Shown: one piece after another, positions 17,301 to 25,707 of the stretch
How positions within the stretch are numbered: the stretch's first letter is position 1
How the letters are laid out: each line of letters starts with the position of its first letter
Origin: Mesorhizobium sp. PAMC28654
GTDB lineage: Bacteria > Pseudomonadota > Alphaproteobacteria > Rhizobiales > Rhizobiaceae
DNA: 64,000 nt
Direction: 5' to 3'
Assembly (NCBI RefSeq): GCF_020616515.1
Contig: NZ_CP085135.1
Coordinates: 1,798,001 to 1,862,000, forward strand
Translations under genes and position numbers: made by a program
Notes under the pieces: generated by a model
Told to the model about the DNA's origin: nothing
Database searches by the model: none
The model's input: only the letters and a program-made list of their open reading frames with translations

Positions 17301-17975
17301 GTGACCAACACCCCAGATATACAAAGGCAGCGCGACGGCATGACGTCAGGCCCCGAATTCCTCGACGGCTTTCGCGCCGAGCTCCTCAACCTTTTCCTGT
17401 GGCGAAGAGACGTGCGCCGTTTTAAGCCGACGCCGCTTCCCGAGGGAACCCTGGAGCGATTGCTGGGCCTTGCCAGCATTGCCCCCTCTGTAGGACTGAG
17501 CCAGCCCTGGCGGTTTGTCGTGGTGCAAAGTCCGGAGCGCCGTGACGCTGTCAGAGCCAGTTTTGAACAGTGCAATGCGCAGGCGCTCGCATCGTTTTCC
17601 GGCGAGCGCGCCTCGCTCTACGCGCGTCTGAAGCTCGCCGGCTTGACCGAAGCGCCCTGCCAGTTCGCGGTTTTCGCCGACCGCACGACCGAACAAGGGC
17701 ACGGGCTTGGCCGCCTGACCATGCCGGCCACCATCGAATACTCGGCGGTGATGGCCGTTCATACCTTGTGGCTGGCGGCGCGCGCCGAAGGAATTGGCAT
17801 GGGGTGGGTCTCCATCCTCGATCCGGTCCAGATGGCGTCGATCCTGGAAGCGCCACCCGAATGGACATTCATCGGCTACTTCTGCGTTGGCTACCCGACC
17901 GAGGAACAATGCACGCCGGTGCTGGAGCAGGAAGGCTGGGAGTTCCGACGCCCCTCGATGATCATAACGCGTTGA
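17301..17975 (+). CDS. bluB: 5,6-dimethylbenzimidazole synthase
   Basis: BluB is a flavin-destructase of the nitroreductase fold: it cleaves reduced FMN with oxygen to give 5,6-dimethylbenzimidazole, the lower ligand of cobalamin. The 224-residue protein has the RRDVRRF start of the fold (35-41), SVGLSQPWRF (67-76) and the BluB-specific GLGRLTMPATIEYS and GMGWVSILDP segments in the second half. Initiation is GTG 17301 with AGG just upstream, or ATG 17340, 13 codons in. No other cobalamin gene is adjacent, and I see no cobalamin riboswitch in the 170 bases upstream. Confidence 0.88.
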   Translation: MTNTPDIQRQRDGMTSGPEFLDGFRAELLNLFLWRRDVRRFKPTPLPEGTLERLLGLASIAPSVGLSQPWRFVVVQSPERRDAVRASFEQCNAQALASFSGERASLYARLKLAGLTEAPCQFAVFADRTTEQGHGLGRLTMPATIEYSAVMAVHTLWLAARAEGIGMGWVSILDPVQMASILEAPPEWTFIGYFCVGYPTEEQCTPVLEQEGWEFRRPSMIITR

Positions 17976-18013
17976 GCCGATGCCAAGATGGATCCGGGCT
18001 TGCCGAGGAGCAA

Positions 18014-18316
18014 TCATGTCACGTGTTGCAGCACCGGCACGAGCCGCCAATCCACCGTGCCGTGGTCGATCATGGCATGGACGGGCGAGCCGCGCATTTC
18101 GGTAACGATGCCGTTGGCGCCCGCCTCGGCGTTGGCCATCGTCTCCCATGCGAGGATGTCGATGATGGTGCCGTCGTCATGCTGGGTGATACGTCGCCAG
18201 CAAAAGCCCAACTGGCGCTTCAGATAGGTGTTGACGTCGTCGTTGGCGGCGACGAAGTCCTCGGCGGTATGGCTGCCAACAAGCCTGAAGGTGGTAACTT
18301 CCAGGGTTTCCGTCAT
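18014..18316 (-). CDS. conserved small protein, ABM-like
   Basis: A 100-residue cytoplasmic protein (MTETLEVTTFRLVGSHTAED start) with a strand-helix pattern that fits a ferredoxin-like, dimeric alpha-beta barrel fold such as antibiotic-biosynthesis-monooxygenase-like domains; that fold is an inference. Function unknown. The ATG at 18316 comes directly after the tag stop codon (TGA-A-ATG) with GGGAG in the tag coding end, so it is the second gene of a tag operon. Confidence 0.65.
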   Translation of the reverse strand: MTETLEVTTFRLVGSHTAEDFVAANDDVNTYLKRQLGFCWRRITQHDDGTIIDILAWETMANAEAGANGIVTEMRGSPVHAMIDHGTVDWRLVPVLQHVT

Positions 18317-18317
18317 T

Positions 18318-18897
18318 TCACGTCTCCCGGCGTTTTCCAACTCGGACCTCAGCCCAGCGAAAGCAGCCGGCGGAATGGTCGTTGACAATGCCGACCGCCT
18401 GCATCCAGGCATGGACGATAGTCGGGCCGACGAATTTGAAGCCACGCCGCTTCATCTCCTTTGAAATTTGCTCGGACAAAGGCGACGACGCGACCCAACC
18501 ATGGCCATCGCCCTTTGCTACCTTGCCTTCGGTGAAGGACCAGCAGAAGTCCGCGAAGCTTTCACCCCGCTCCGCCATCTCGCAGAAAATGCGCGCACCC
18601 TGGATCGTCGCCTCGATCTTGGCTCGGGCGCGGATAATACCGATGTCGGCCATCAGGCGCTCGATGTCGGATGCACCGAATCGTGCGACTTTCTCCGGGT
18701 CGAAGCCGGCGAAGGCGGTTCGGAAGGCTTGGCGTTTTCTGAGCACGGTGATCCAGGCGAGGCCCGCCTGGAACCCTTCCAGCATCAACATTTCCCACAG
18801 CATGCGCGCGTCGCGCTGCGGAACGCCCCACTCCTCGTCGTGATAGGCACGCATCAGTGGATGCCCTGCGCCCAACTGCTGCGATGATGGTCCGTCA
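18318..18897 (-). CDS. tag: DNA-3-methyladenine glycosylase I, N-terminus frameshifted
   Basis: Tag excises 3-methyladenine from alkylated DNA. The body is clear: RAYHDEEWGVP, LEGFQAGLAWITVL (with the catalytic-site Glu), a helix-hairpin region, RGFKFVGPTIVHAWMQA and NDHSAGC, which keeps the distal zinc His and Cys. The likely native start is ATG 18897, with GGGAG 8 bases upstream, giving MTDHHRSSWA. That frame closes after a few codons, and one base must be missing near 18867-18870 (GGGCGCAGGG) to join it to HPLMRAYHDEEWG with normal spacing. Otherwise initiation would have to be at TTG 18875. In addition, the N-terminal zinc-site cysteine of E. coli Tag is serine here. Confidence 0.75.
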
Positions 18898-18929
18898 TGC
18901 CGCGATCTCCCGCGTCTGTTCCAGCTAGC

Positions 18930-19688
18930 CTACCCCTGCGCCGTTGGACGCACGACCAATTCATTGATGTCGACGCCATCCGGCTGGCTAATGGCAAAAC
19001 CGATCGCCTCGGCTATGGCGCTGGCCGGAATGGAGGCTTGCTCCACCATCGCGCGGGCTCCGGCCCTGACCTCGGGGCTGGCGATGCCGTCAAACAATTC
19101 AGTGCGGGTGAGGCCAGGGCTGACGACCGTCACGCGCAGGTCCCTGCTTTCTTGCCGCAGTCCTTCGGAGAGTGCCCGCACGGCGAATTTGGTGGCGCTG
19201 TATACCGCTGCCGTGGGATCGACCCGATGCCCGGAGACGGACGCAACGTTGATGATATGGCCAGACTTCTGCTCGGCCATGATCGGCAGCACGGCGGCGA
19301 TGCCATTGAGAACGCCGCGAAGATTGACGTCGATCATCTGGTTCCATTCGTCGACACGCAATTCAGCCATGAACGACAGCGGCATAATGCCGGCATTGTT
19401 GACCAGAACGTCGACTCGACCGTAGCGCTCATGCGCGGCAGCAACGAAAGCCCTGACGCTGTCGAGGTCGGTCACGTCCAGTTCCTGATGCAGCGCCTGC
19501 CCGCCAGCCTGCTTGATGTCCTTGACCAGCGCGGCGAGGCGTTCGGTGCGCCTTGCGCCAAGAACGATCCTGTGGCCATGCACAGCAAGATGGCGGGCCG
19601 TTGCCTCACCTATGCCACTGCTGGCGCCGGTGATCAGCACAACCTTGCTCCTTAGGGTTGATGCATTTGTGATTGATGGATTTGCCAA
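18930..19688 (-). CDS. SDR family oxidoreductase
   Basis: A 252-residue classical short-chain dehydrogenase. It has TGASSGIG (20-27) for the dinucleotide, NNAG near 95, catalytic Ser in NVASVSG and YSATK near 160 (Y-x3-K). The arginine-rich GARRTERL after the second strand suggests NADP(H). Substrate unknown. It is transcribed divergently from an AraC-family regulator over 211 bases, a common rhizobial pairing in which the regulator controls the SDR gene. Confidence 0.82.
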   Translation of the reverse strand: MANPSITNASTLRSKVVLITGASSGIGEATARHLAVHGHRIVLGARRTERLAALVKDIKQAGGQALHQELDVTDLDSVRAFVAAAHERYGRVDVLVNNAGIMPLSFMAELRVDEWNQMIDVNLRGVLNGIAAVLPIMAEQKSGHIINVASVSGHRVDPTAAVYSATKFAVRALSEGLRQESRDLRVTVVSPGLTRTELFDGIASPEVRAGARAMVEQASIPASAIAEAIGFAISQPDGVDINELVVRPTAQG

Positions 19689-19788
19689 GAGAATGCCCGC
19701 CTGATGGTTGATCTCGGGAGCACACTCCCACTGGCGGCGTTATGCGGCGAAGCAACCGTCGAGCGTTATCGCGATACTGCGAGATTTA

Positions 19789-19802
19789 TGCACGATCCTG
19801 CA
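19789..19802. promoter_or_regulatory. TGCA-N6-TGCA motif between SDR and AraC genes
   Basis: TGCACGATCCTGCA lies about 100 bases from both divergent starts and is dyad-symmetric at its ends. It is a reasonable AraC-family operator candidate by position, with no consensus to test against here. Confidence 0.3.
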
Positions 19803-19899
19803 AATCCACCTTGCGACCTCTTGTTCCAGATGCAGGAAAGGATAGTATGACTAGATCGATGAAACCCAGCGATCACAAGCCCGCAGGGGGACAAACTGC

Positions 19900-20799
19900 T
19901 TGATTGCAACGTATGCCGAGATGGCATCGATCATTGCCCGTTTCACCACCGGCGACGGTGAATATTCGACCGCGATCGGCAGTCTTTTCCTCAGTCGCCG
20001 CTCCCGCCCGACACAGCCGGTGCGCACCGCGCAATGGCCGTGCTTCGCGCTTGTCGTGCAAGGCGAAAAGAGCCTCGGGCTCGGGCCTGAACTTTATCGC
20101 TACGGTGTCGGGGATTACCTCGTGGTCTCACTAGATCTTCCCGTCGCTTCACGCGTGACGCAAGCAAGCGCAGGCCGGCCGCATCTCGGGCTCGGCATGG
20201 CGATCGTTCCGAAGGCGCTGAAGGAAGCGCTGGGCCGGATCGATCCGGCACGACCGGCCATTGCCCCGGATGCCATGCGCGGTGTCGCTGTCAATGCAGC
20301 GCCGCACGATCTGCTCGACGCGTCCTTGAGGCTGCTGCGGCTGCTGGATCGACCTGAGGACATTGCGGCGATGGCGCCATTGATCGAGCAGGAAATTCTT
20401 TATCGCCTGCTTAGCGGCCGGTTTGGCCAGCATCTCCTGCAGATGGCGATGGCCGACACCGTCAGCAACAGGATTGCCCGGGCCACTGCCTGGCTGCGGG
20501 AGAATTTCGCGAGGCCACTGCGCATTGAGGCGCTGGCTGAACACGCCGGCATGAGCGCGTCATCCTTGCACCATCAGTTCAAGGCTGTCACAGCGATGAC
20601 GCCGATGCAGTACCAGAAACAACTGCGCCTGCACGAAGCACGCCGCCTGATGATGATCGAGAAGATGGATGTCGGCACTGCAGGCTATCGTGTCGGCTAT
20701 CAGAGCCCGTCGCAGTTCAGTCGCGAATACAGGCGGCTCTACGGTTTGCCGCCGCTACGCGACGTTGCCGCTGCCAACGCGTCGCTCGCGGCCGAATAG
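19900..20799 (+). CDS. AraC family transcriptional regulator
   Basis: A 299-residue protein with an N-terminal AraC_N-type effector domain (about 20-175) and two helix-turn-helices in the last 100 residues (LRIEALAEHAGMSASSLHHQ and AGYRVGYQSPSQFSREYRR, the AraC signature). Start is TTG 19900 with GGGGG nine bases upstream; an ATG at 19921 is the alternative. It faces the SDR gene, which it probably controls. Confidence 0.85.
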   Translation: MIATYAEMASIIARFTTGDGEYSTAIGSLFLSRRSRPTQPVRTAQWPCFALVVQGEKSLGLGPELYRYGVGDYLVVSLDLPVASRVTQASAGRPHLGLGMAIVPKALKEALGRIDPARPAIAPDAMRGVAVNAAPHDLLDASLRLLRLLDRPEDIAAMAPLIEQEILYRLLSGRFGQHLLQMAMADTVSNRIARATAWLRENFARPLRIEALAEHAGMSASSLHHQFKAVTAMTPMQYQKQLRLHEARRLMMIEKMDVGTAGYRVGYQSPSQFSREYRRLYGLPPLRDVAAANASLAAE

Positions 20800-20823
20800 C
20801 GCAAGGCAGCAAGGCGCTTCCCC

Positions 20824-20852
20824 TTGGCAATGCGCCGGGCGGCTTGTATAGA
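20824..20852 (+). promoter_or_regulatory. sigma-70-type promoter of ndk
   Basis: TTGGCA (20824-20829) and TATAGA (20847-20852) with a 17-base spacer lie 44 bases upstream of the ndk ATG. Both hexamers are close to the rhizobial housekeeping consensus. Confidence 0.6.
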
Positions 20853-20895
20853 GCCCGCCACTCCTAACTCCATTCCTCATCACAAGGACGACCAC

Positions 20896-21318
20896 ATGGC
20901 GCTCGAACGCACCTTTTCCATGATCAAGCCGGACGCGACCCGTCGCAATCTCACCGGCGCCATCACAAAGATGCTGGAGGAGGCCGGTCTGCGCGTCATC
21001 GCTTCGCGCCGCGTCTGGATGAGCCGCCGCGAAGCGGAAGGCTTCTATGCCGTCCACAAGGATCGCCCGTTCTTCGGCGAGCTGGTGGAATTCATGTCGT
21101 CGGCGCCGACAGTGGTCCAGGTTCTCGAGGGCGAAAACGCCATCGCCAGGAACCGCGAAGTGATGGGCGCGACCAACCCTGCCAATGCCGCCGAAGGCAC
21201 AATCCGCAAGGTGCACGCGCTGTCGATCGGCGAGAATTCCGTGCATGGCTCCGACGCGCCGGAGACCGCCGCCGAAGAGATCAAGTACTGGTTCTCGGAC
21301 ACCGAGGTCGTCGGCTGA
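20896..21318 (+). CDS. ndk: nucleoside diphosphate kinase
   Basis: Ndk transfers the gamma phosphate of ATP to nucleoside diphosphates through a phosphohistidine, balancing NTP and dNTP pools. The 140-residue length is normal. [13 protein letters not shown] at the start and the active-site NSVHGSD motif with His117 are intact. AAGGACG lies before the ATG; the longer upstream reading is rejected. It is a single gene bounded by its own promoter and a strong terminator. Confidence 0.97.
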   Translation: MALERTFSMIKPDATRRNLTGAITKMLEEAGLRVIASRRVWMSRREAEGFYAVHKDRPFFGELVEFMSSAPTVVQVLEGENAIARNREVMGATNPANAAEGTIRKVHALSIGENSVHGSDAPETAAEEIKYWFSDTEVVG

Positions 21319-21351
21319 ACTGACATTCCATATCATCAGTCATGACCAAAA

Positions 21352-21380
21352 AAGGCCGGCGAAATGCCGGCCTTACTTTT
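21352..21380. terminator. bidirectional rho-independent terminator after ndk
   Basis: AAGGCCGGC-GAAAT-GCCGGCCTT forms a perfect 9-bp stem followed by ACTTTTTC, with AAAAAA before it. It can serve both ndk and the convergent hydrolase gene. Confidence 0.85.
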
Positions 21381-21388
21381 TCAAGCCG

Positions 21389-22195
21389 TCAGGTTTCACG
21401 CACGAACCGCAGCATGTCGGCATGCAGCCGGTCCATATGCGTGTACATCATGCCGTGCGGCGCGCCCTCATAGACGAGGAAGCGGCAGTCGGGGATGAGC
21501 CTGGCCGATGGTTTGCCGGTCAGTTCTATGGGTGCCGAACGGTCGCGATCGCCGTGGATCAACAGCGTCGGAAGCGCGATCTCGCGCAGCTCGGCGCGAA
21601 AATCCTGCTCGACCATGTCGCGGCTGCAGGCCAGCGCCACCGGAACCGATACCTGCACCAAGGTGCTGCCCCAGCGGATCATGCCGGGCGACGTCTCAGG
21701 AATGAAGAACGGCGCGATGTTGTCGGTCACCCATTTCGAATAGTCGTGCTTCCATAGCGCCCAAAGGGCCTCGAAGCCCTCCCGTGGTGCGCCGTCCGGA
21801 TTGTCGTCGGTCCTGAGCAGCATCGGCGTCATCGGCGCCAGCAGGACGAGACGCGAAACACGTCCGCCGCCGTGCCGGGTCAGATAGCGCACCGCCTCAC
21901 CGCCCGCCATGGAATGGCCGACCAGGGTTATGCCGGAAAGATCGAGTTCCTCGATCAACGTTGCAACGTCGTCGGCGAAGGTGTCGTGGTCATAGCCGCC
22001 CGCAGGGTGATCGGAGCGGCCATGGCCGCGGCGGTCAAAGCAGATGCAGCGAAACCCTTGCTCGGCGAAAGCGATCATCTGGTAGTCCCACATCTGGCTG
22101 CCGAAGCCGAGGCTGCTGAGGAACAACATCGGCTGCCCCTGCCCCCATTCCCGCCAGTAGAGCTGCGTGCCGTCTGTTGCCGTGATGAAAGGCAT
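21389..22195 (-). CDS. alpha/beta hydrolase (non-heme chloroperoxidase-like)
   Basis: A 268-residue serine hydrolase. The nucleophile elbow is GHSMAGG with Ser95; the acid lies in GDRDRSAP (near 218) and the histidine in GAPHGMM (near 249). Overall it resembles the perhydrolase/chloroperoxidase-type esterases. Substrate unknown. It follows the NTF2-like gene by about 40 bases on the same strand, so the two are probably one operon controlled from the XRE-facing promoter region. Confidence 0.83.
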   Translation of the reverse strand: MPFITATDGTQLYWREWGQGQPMLFLSSLGFGSQMWDYQMIAFAEQGFRCICFDRRGHGRSDHPAGGYDHDTFADDVATLIEELDLSGITLVGHSMAGGEAVRYLTRHGGGRVSRLVLLAPMTPMLLRTDDNPDGAPREGFEALWALWKHDYSKWVTDNIAPFFIPETSPGMIRWGSTLVQVSVPVALACSRDMVEQDFRAELREIALPTLLIHGDRDRSAPIELTGKPSARLIPDCRFLVYEGAPHGMMYTHMDRLHADMLRFVRET

Positions 22196-22236
22196 TTTTT
22201 GGTCTCCTCGATAAGGGAATGGCCTGGTGAGCGGTG

Positions 22237-22617
22237 TCAGGCGGGGACGAACTGGTAATCGACAAGGATGCGACCCCCGTCATCGACGGCCAGAAACTCG
22301 AGGCCGGTTGCCAGGACTGCGTCGCTGCCAGCCGGCAGCATCTCCCAATGGAAGGTGACCACATCGTGCAGCAGACGGGCATCCGAAGCAGCGCGAAACC
22401 AGTTGCTGTCGTCGCGGACATTCTTCTCGTGCGATCCGCGTATCCGCGCTTCGAGCGCCTCGTAGCCACGCGCTTCACGTGTTCCGACATAGTGCTGGCC
22501 ATCCGGTACCCACAGCGCTGCGATGGCGTTGCGGCGGCGCACGTCGTCCGTCTCGTTCCACACGGCGACATAGCGGTCGGCAAGCGCCTGGGCATCGATG
22601 GTCTTCGTATCAGTCAT
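22237..22617 (-). CDS. SnoaL/NTF2-like small protein
   Basis: A 126-residue cone-shaped NTF2-like-fold candidate: an N-terminal helix (DAQALADRYVAVWNETDDV), the ALWVPDG segment, and a C-terminal strand set ending in a DYQFVPA tail. Such proteins act as small isomerases, cyclases or ligand carriers. Start at 22617 has GGAG about 10 bases upstream. It lies between the alpha/beta hydrolase and a divergent XRE regulator. Confidence 0.72.
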   Translation of the reverse strand: MTDTKTIDAQALADRYVAVWNETDDVRRRNAIAALWVPDGQHYVGTREARGYEALEARIRGSHEKNVRDDSNWFRAASDARLLHDVVTFHWEMLPAGSDAVLATGLEFLAVDDGGRILVDYQFVPA

Positions 22618-22706
22618 GGTCTCCACTCCATCCGAACTCATTGACGCGGACGGCAGCGCGCCGCCTCGCTGCATCGAGATTTCGGCTGAGTGGCAGTGGA
22701 AATCCA

Positions 22707-22721
22707 TGACCTCAGAGGTCA
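22707..22721. promoter_or_regulatory. perfect 15-bp palindromic operator, site 1
   Basis: TGACCTC-A-GAGGTCA is perfectly symmetric. It lies 90 bases upstream of the NTF2-like start and 80 upstream of the XRE start. It pairs with site 2, 43 bases away. Confidence 0.6.
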
Positions 22722-22749
22722 AAAAGCGACGGCGTCGTCATAGCGAATT

Positions 22750-22764
22750 TGACCTTGGGGGTCA
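22750..22764. promoter_or_regulatory. palindromic operator, site 2
   Basis: TGACCTTGGGGGTCA shares TGACC-N5-GGTCA with site 1. The centre-to-centre distance of 43 bases is four helical turns, so two bound dimers would sit on the same DNA face. Location 37 bases before the XRE start suits autorepression. Confidence 0.6.
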
Positions 22765-22800
22765 TTGAACAGATGCGGCGGCGCACGCTAGGTTCTGATC

Positions 22801-23607
22801 ATGACCGTGCATCAAACCCCTTTCGGCGTGCTGCTTCGGCGCTGGCGCGAGCAACGCCGGATGACACAGACCGATCTCGCACTGGCGGCAGAGAGTTCGA
22901 CCAGGCATCTTTCTTATCTTGAGACCGGACGCTCGCGACCCAGCCGCGAGATGGTTGCGCGGCTCGCCGAATGCCTCGCTGTTCCGCTGCGCGATCAGAA
23001 CACTCTGCTGCTCGCTGCCGGCTTTGCGCCCGGCTTCCAGGAGCGCCCACTGGCGGAGCTGGACGCGGCAAGAAAGGCTATCGACAGCGTGCTGCAGGCG
23101 CACAAGCCCTATCCCGCCTTTGCGGTCGACCGCCATTGGAATGTCGTGCTGTCGAATTCGGCCCTGCCGCAGCTCTACGAAGGCTGCTCGGCCGATCTCA
23201 TGCGTAGCCCGGTCAACGCCGTGCGTCTCATCCTGCATCCCGCCGGAATGGGCCCGCGCATCCTGAACTTCACCTCCTGGCGCGACCACACGCTGCATGT
23301 CTTGCGTCAGCAGATCGAGGCGCGAGCCGATCCGGTCATTCAGGGCCTGCTGGCCGAAGTGATGGCCTATCCGGTGCCACCCAACTCTGAAACAGCGGAC
23401 AGCCAGGACGCAGCACAGCGCCTGGCAACCCCGCTGAGAATCGCGACCCGACTCGGCACTGTTTCCTTCCTCAACACCACCACCGTCTTCGGCACGCCCA
23501 ACGATGTGACGCTGGCGGAGCTCGCCCTGGAAATGCTGTTTCCGGCTGATGGCCAGACCATCGAAATCGTCAAGGCCATGGTGCGAGCGCCTGCCGCGCT
23601 GACGTAG
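22801..23607 (+). CDS. XRE family regulator with MmyB-like ligand-binding domain
   Basis: A 268-residue regulator. Residues about 8-65 form a Cro/CI-type helix-turn-helix (RRMTQTDLALAAESSTRHLS, then LETGRSRPS). The rest matches the MmyB-like ligand-binding (PAS-like) region of MmyB/XRE regulators (AVDRHWNVVLSN, then the conserved NAVRLILHPAGM segment). In related systems such proteins repress a divergent small enzyme operon. Two TGACC-N5-GGTCA palindromes lie between it and the NTF2-like/hydrolase operon, very probably its binding sites. Confidence 0.87.
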   Translation: MTVHQTPFGVLLRRWREQRRMTQTDLALAAESSTRHLSYLETGRSRPSREMVARLAECLAVPLRDQNTLLLAAGFAPGFQERPLAELDAARKAIDSVLQAHKPYPAFAVDRHWNVVLSNSALPQLYEGCSADLMRSPVNAVRLILHPAGMGPRILNFTSWRDHTLHVLRQQIEARADPVIQGLLAEVMAYPVPPNSETADSQDAAQRLATPLRIATRLGTVSFLNTTTVFGTPNDVTLAELALEMLFPADGQTIEIVKAMVRAPAALT

Positions 23608-23724
23608 CATACCGGCAATGCTGATGTCGGAGCAGAGCCTTATCACCGCTCGACGACATTCCAGTCGAGCTCAGGCAGGGCAGCATTCGGCCGGGATTGA
23701 ACTGTGCCGCATTAAGGTCGAGGA

Positions 23725-24378
23725 ATGGGCCACTACATTGCCAATAGTGGAGTTGGCCCGATCATGACCAGCACCGTCCCGGGATTCTTCCAGGGCACCG
23801 AGATGCCCACCAGCGGATGGTGGGAAGCGCTGTGGCCTGACCCGGCAGTTGTGCTCGCGGCAACGGGGATCAAGGCGGGCATGAACGTGATCGACCTATG
23901 CTCGGGTGACGGCTGGTTCACGCTGCAAATCGCCAAGGTCGCACGTCACGTCATTGCCATCGACATCGACGCCGAATTGCTTGAAGTCGCGCGTCAGCGA
24001 TTGGCCGAAAACGGCATGACGAATTGCGACTTCATGGCGGGAGACGCCTATGAGCTTGCCCGGCTGGCGTCCGGACCTGCCGACTTTGTTTTCATGGCAA
24101 ACGCCTTTCATGGCGTTCCTGACCGCCCTCGCCTGGCCCGCGCCGTACATGCGACGCTTGCGCCGGCCGGGCGTTTTGCCATCGTAAACTGGCATCAGAC
24201 CCCGCGCGAGAAAACCGTTGTGCTGGACGAGCCTCGCGGGCCGAAGACCGAGCTGAGATTGTCTCCCGAACAGACTATCGCCGCCGTCGAGTCCAGCGGC
24301 CTGAAGCTTGCGGAACTGATTGACGTGCCGCCTTACCATTACGGTGCCGTCTTCGAAGAATCGACCTCCCGAGGCTGA
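23725..24378 (+). CDS. class I SAM-dependent methyltransferase
   Basis: A 217-residue Rossmann methyltransferase. Motif I is VIDLCSGDGWFT (near 55-66), motif II AIDID (near 77), and DFVFMANAFHG corresponds to motif IV. The FFQGTEMPTSGWWEALWPDP N-terminus is characteristic of one proteobacterial family with unassigned substrate. Start at 23725 is preferred (AGG seven bases upstream); ATG 23764 is an alternative. It is a single gene between the XRE regulator and the convergent YbaY/META gene. Confidence 0.8.
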   Translation: MGHYIANSGVGPIMTSTVPGFFQGTEMPTSGWWEALWPDPAVVLAATGIKAGMNVIDLCSGDGWFTLQIAKVARHVIAIDIDAELLEVARQRLAENGMTNCDFMAGDAYELARLASGPADFVFMANAFHGVPDRPRLARAVHATLAPAGRFAIVNWHQTPREKTVVLDEPRGPKTELRLSPEQTIAAVESSGLKLAELIDVPPYHYGAVFEESTSRG

Positions 24379-24394
24379 GCGACTGACGACCGCC

Positions 24395-25158
24395 TCAGCT
24401 TGCCGCGCTGAAGCGCAGGATGTCGCGGTTGTCCTTGTCGGCGATGATCAGCTTGCCGGCATCGATGCGGAAGGATGCCGCCTTGACCAGCGCGTCGAAC
24501 ATCGCCTTCTCCTCGGCCATCACCTCAGGCGCGCAAGCCTTGAAGGTCGAACCGATGTCTCTGATCGCAATCGACTGGCCTTCGACCTTCGCGGTGGCGA
24601 AATAGACATTGCAGGGGTCGCTGCCGCCGGCCTTGCCGGCCTCGCTGATCCGCAACGTCGCTCGCGGATCCGCAATCGCGCCGATGCCATCGACATATTC
24701 GACGACCCAGCTTTGCCCGAAGACCGGCGCCGGTTCGGCCGACGCCTGTGGCACCATCTTCAGAAGAATGGTCTGCGGCGCATCGGTCAGCGGATCGACC
24801 TGATGGCGGATGTCACTGATGAACATGAGCTTGTTGTCGACGGTGATGCGCGCCTGCAGCGCATAGGTCATTCGCGGCAGGATCACAGACGAATCGAACT
24901 TTATTTCGAACTGATCGGCACCTGGCCGGGCGGCGACACCTTCTGTTCACCGATGATCGCGGCCGGCGCATCAGCCAGCGAAACATCGGCGAGTTGCACG
25001 GAAAGCACGGCATTGGGCGGCAGTGCGATGCGCTCGCGGTACACCACCTCACCTTTCACCGCTTTCTCGGCGGCGACAGACAGTTCCGGCACGGCCAGGA
25101 TGCCGACGACCAGCGGCGCGAAACCAAAGATGAAGAACTCGGCGATCCTGTCCAGCAT
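24395..25158 (-). pseudogene. YbaY/META-domain envelope protein, frame-interrupted
   Basis: Two consecutive readings make one protein of about 254 residues. The first begins MLDRIAEFFIFG (ATG 25158, AGGGAGC site upstream), has a hydrophobic leader and a YbaY-type domain (GEVVYRERIALPPNAVLSVQ...). It is cut at ...QVPISSK by a TAA at 24901. The second frame continues FEIKFDSSVILPRMTYALQA and then a META/HslJ-like domain (near KVEGQSIAIRDIGSTFKACA). Adding one base near 24909-24911 (AGTTC to AGTTTC) joins them as QVPISFEIKF. This looks like a single-base deletion, more likely a sequence error than decay since both halves are otherwise intact. Role of the family is unknown; such proteins are periplasmic or lipoproteins. 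Confidence 0.72.
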
Positions 25159-25226
25159 GACCTTGCTCCCTTTGCAACGCACAGTTGGCCCAAGAAATAC
25201 GGTCGTTCCGTGACAGCCGCGCGGTA

Positions 25227-25706
25227 TTATTCGGACGGCGATGTCCATCGCGAGGCCGCCTTGTCATCGGTCTCCTTGGCCTCCACCCAGCCTCCTTCGG
25301 AACCGTCGACAAGATGTTCTTTCTTCCAGAACGGCGCACGCGATTTCAGGAAATCCATCAGGAAATTCGCCGCCTCGAATGCCGCCTGCCGGTGCGCGGA
25401 AGCGGCCACCACCAGTACAATATTCTCGCCCGGCCGTATCTTGCCGTGACGATGGATTGCCGTCAGCCCTTGTAGCGGCCAGCGCTCGACCGCTTCAGTG
25501 GCGATGCGTGCGATTTCGGCTTCGGCCATGCCGGGATAGTGCTCCAGTTCAAGCGCCGAAAGCCTGCCCTGCTCGTCCCGGCAAAGACCGGAGAATGTCA
25601 CCACGGCGCCGATATCGGCGCGACCGTCCGTCAGCCTGGCGATCTCGGCGGCAATATCGAAATCCTGCGCCTGGATACGCACCATCGGTATGGCCGTGGC
25701 CGGCAT
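25227..25706 (-). CDS. moaE: molybdopterin synthase catalytic subunit
   Basis: MoaE, with thiocarboxylated MoaD, inserts the two dithiolene sulphurs into precursor Z to make molybdopterin. The 159-residue protein shows the MoaE landmarks HRHGKI (85-90), a central RxxA helix and the catalytic lysine region WKKEHLVDG (127-135). It starts one base after the moaD stop (TGA-G-ATG), so the subunits are made together. Confidence 0.96.
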   Translation of the reverse strand: MPATAIPMVRIQAQDFDIAAEIARLTDGRADIGAVVTFSGLCRDEQGRLSALELEHYPGMAEAEIARIATEAVERWPLQGLTAIHRHGKIRPGENIVLVVAASAHRQAAFEAANFLMDFLKSRAPFWKKEHLVDGSEGGWVEAKETDDKAASRWTSPSE

Positions 25707-25707
25707 C

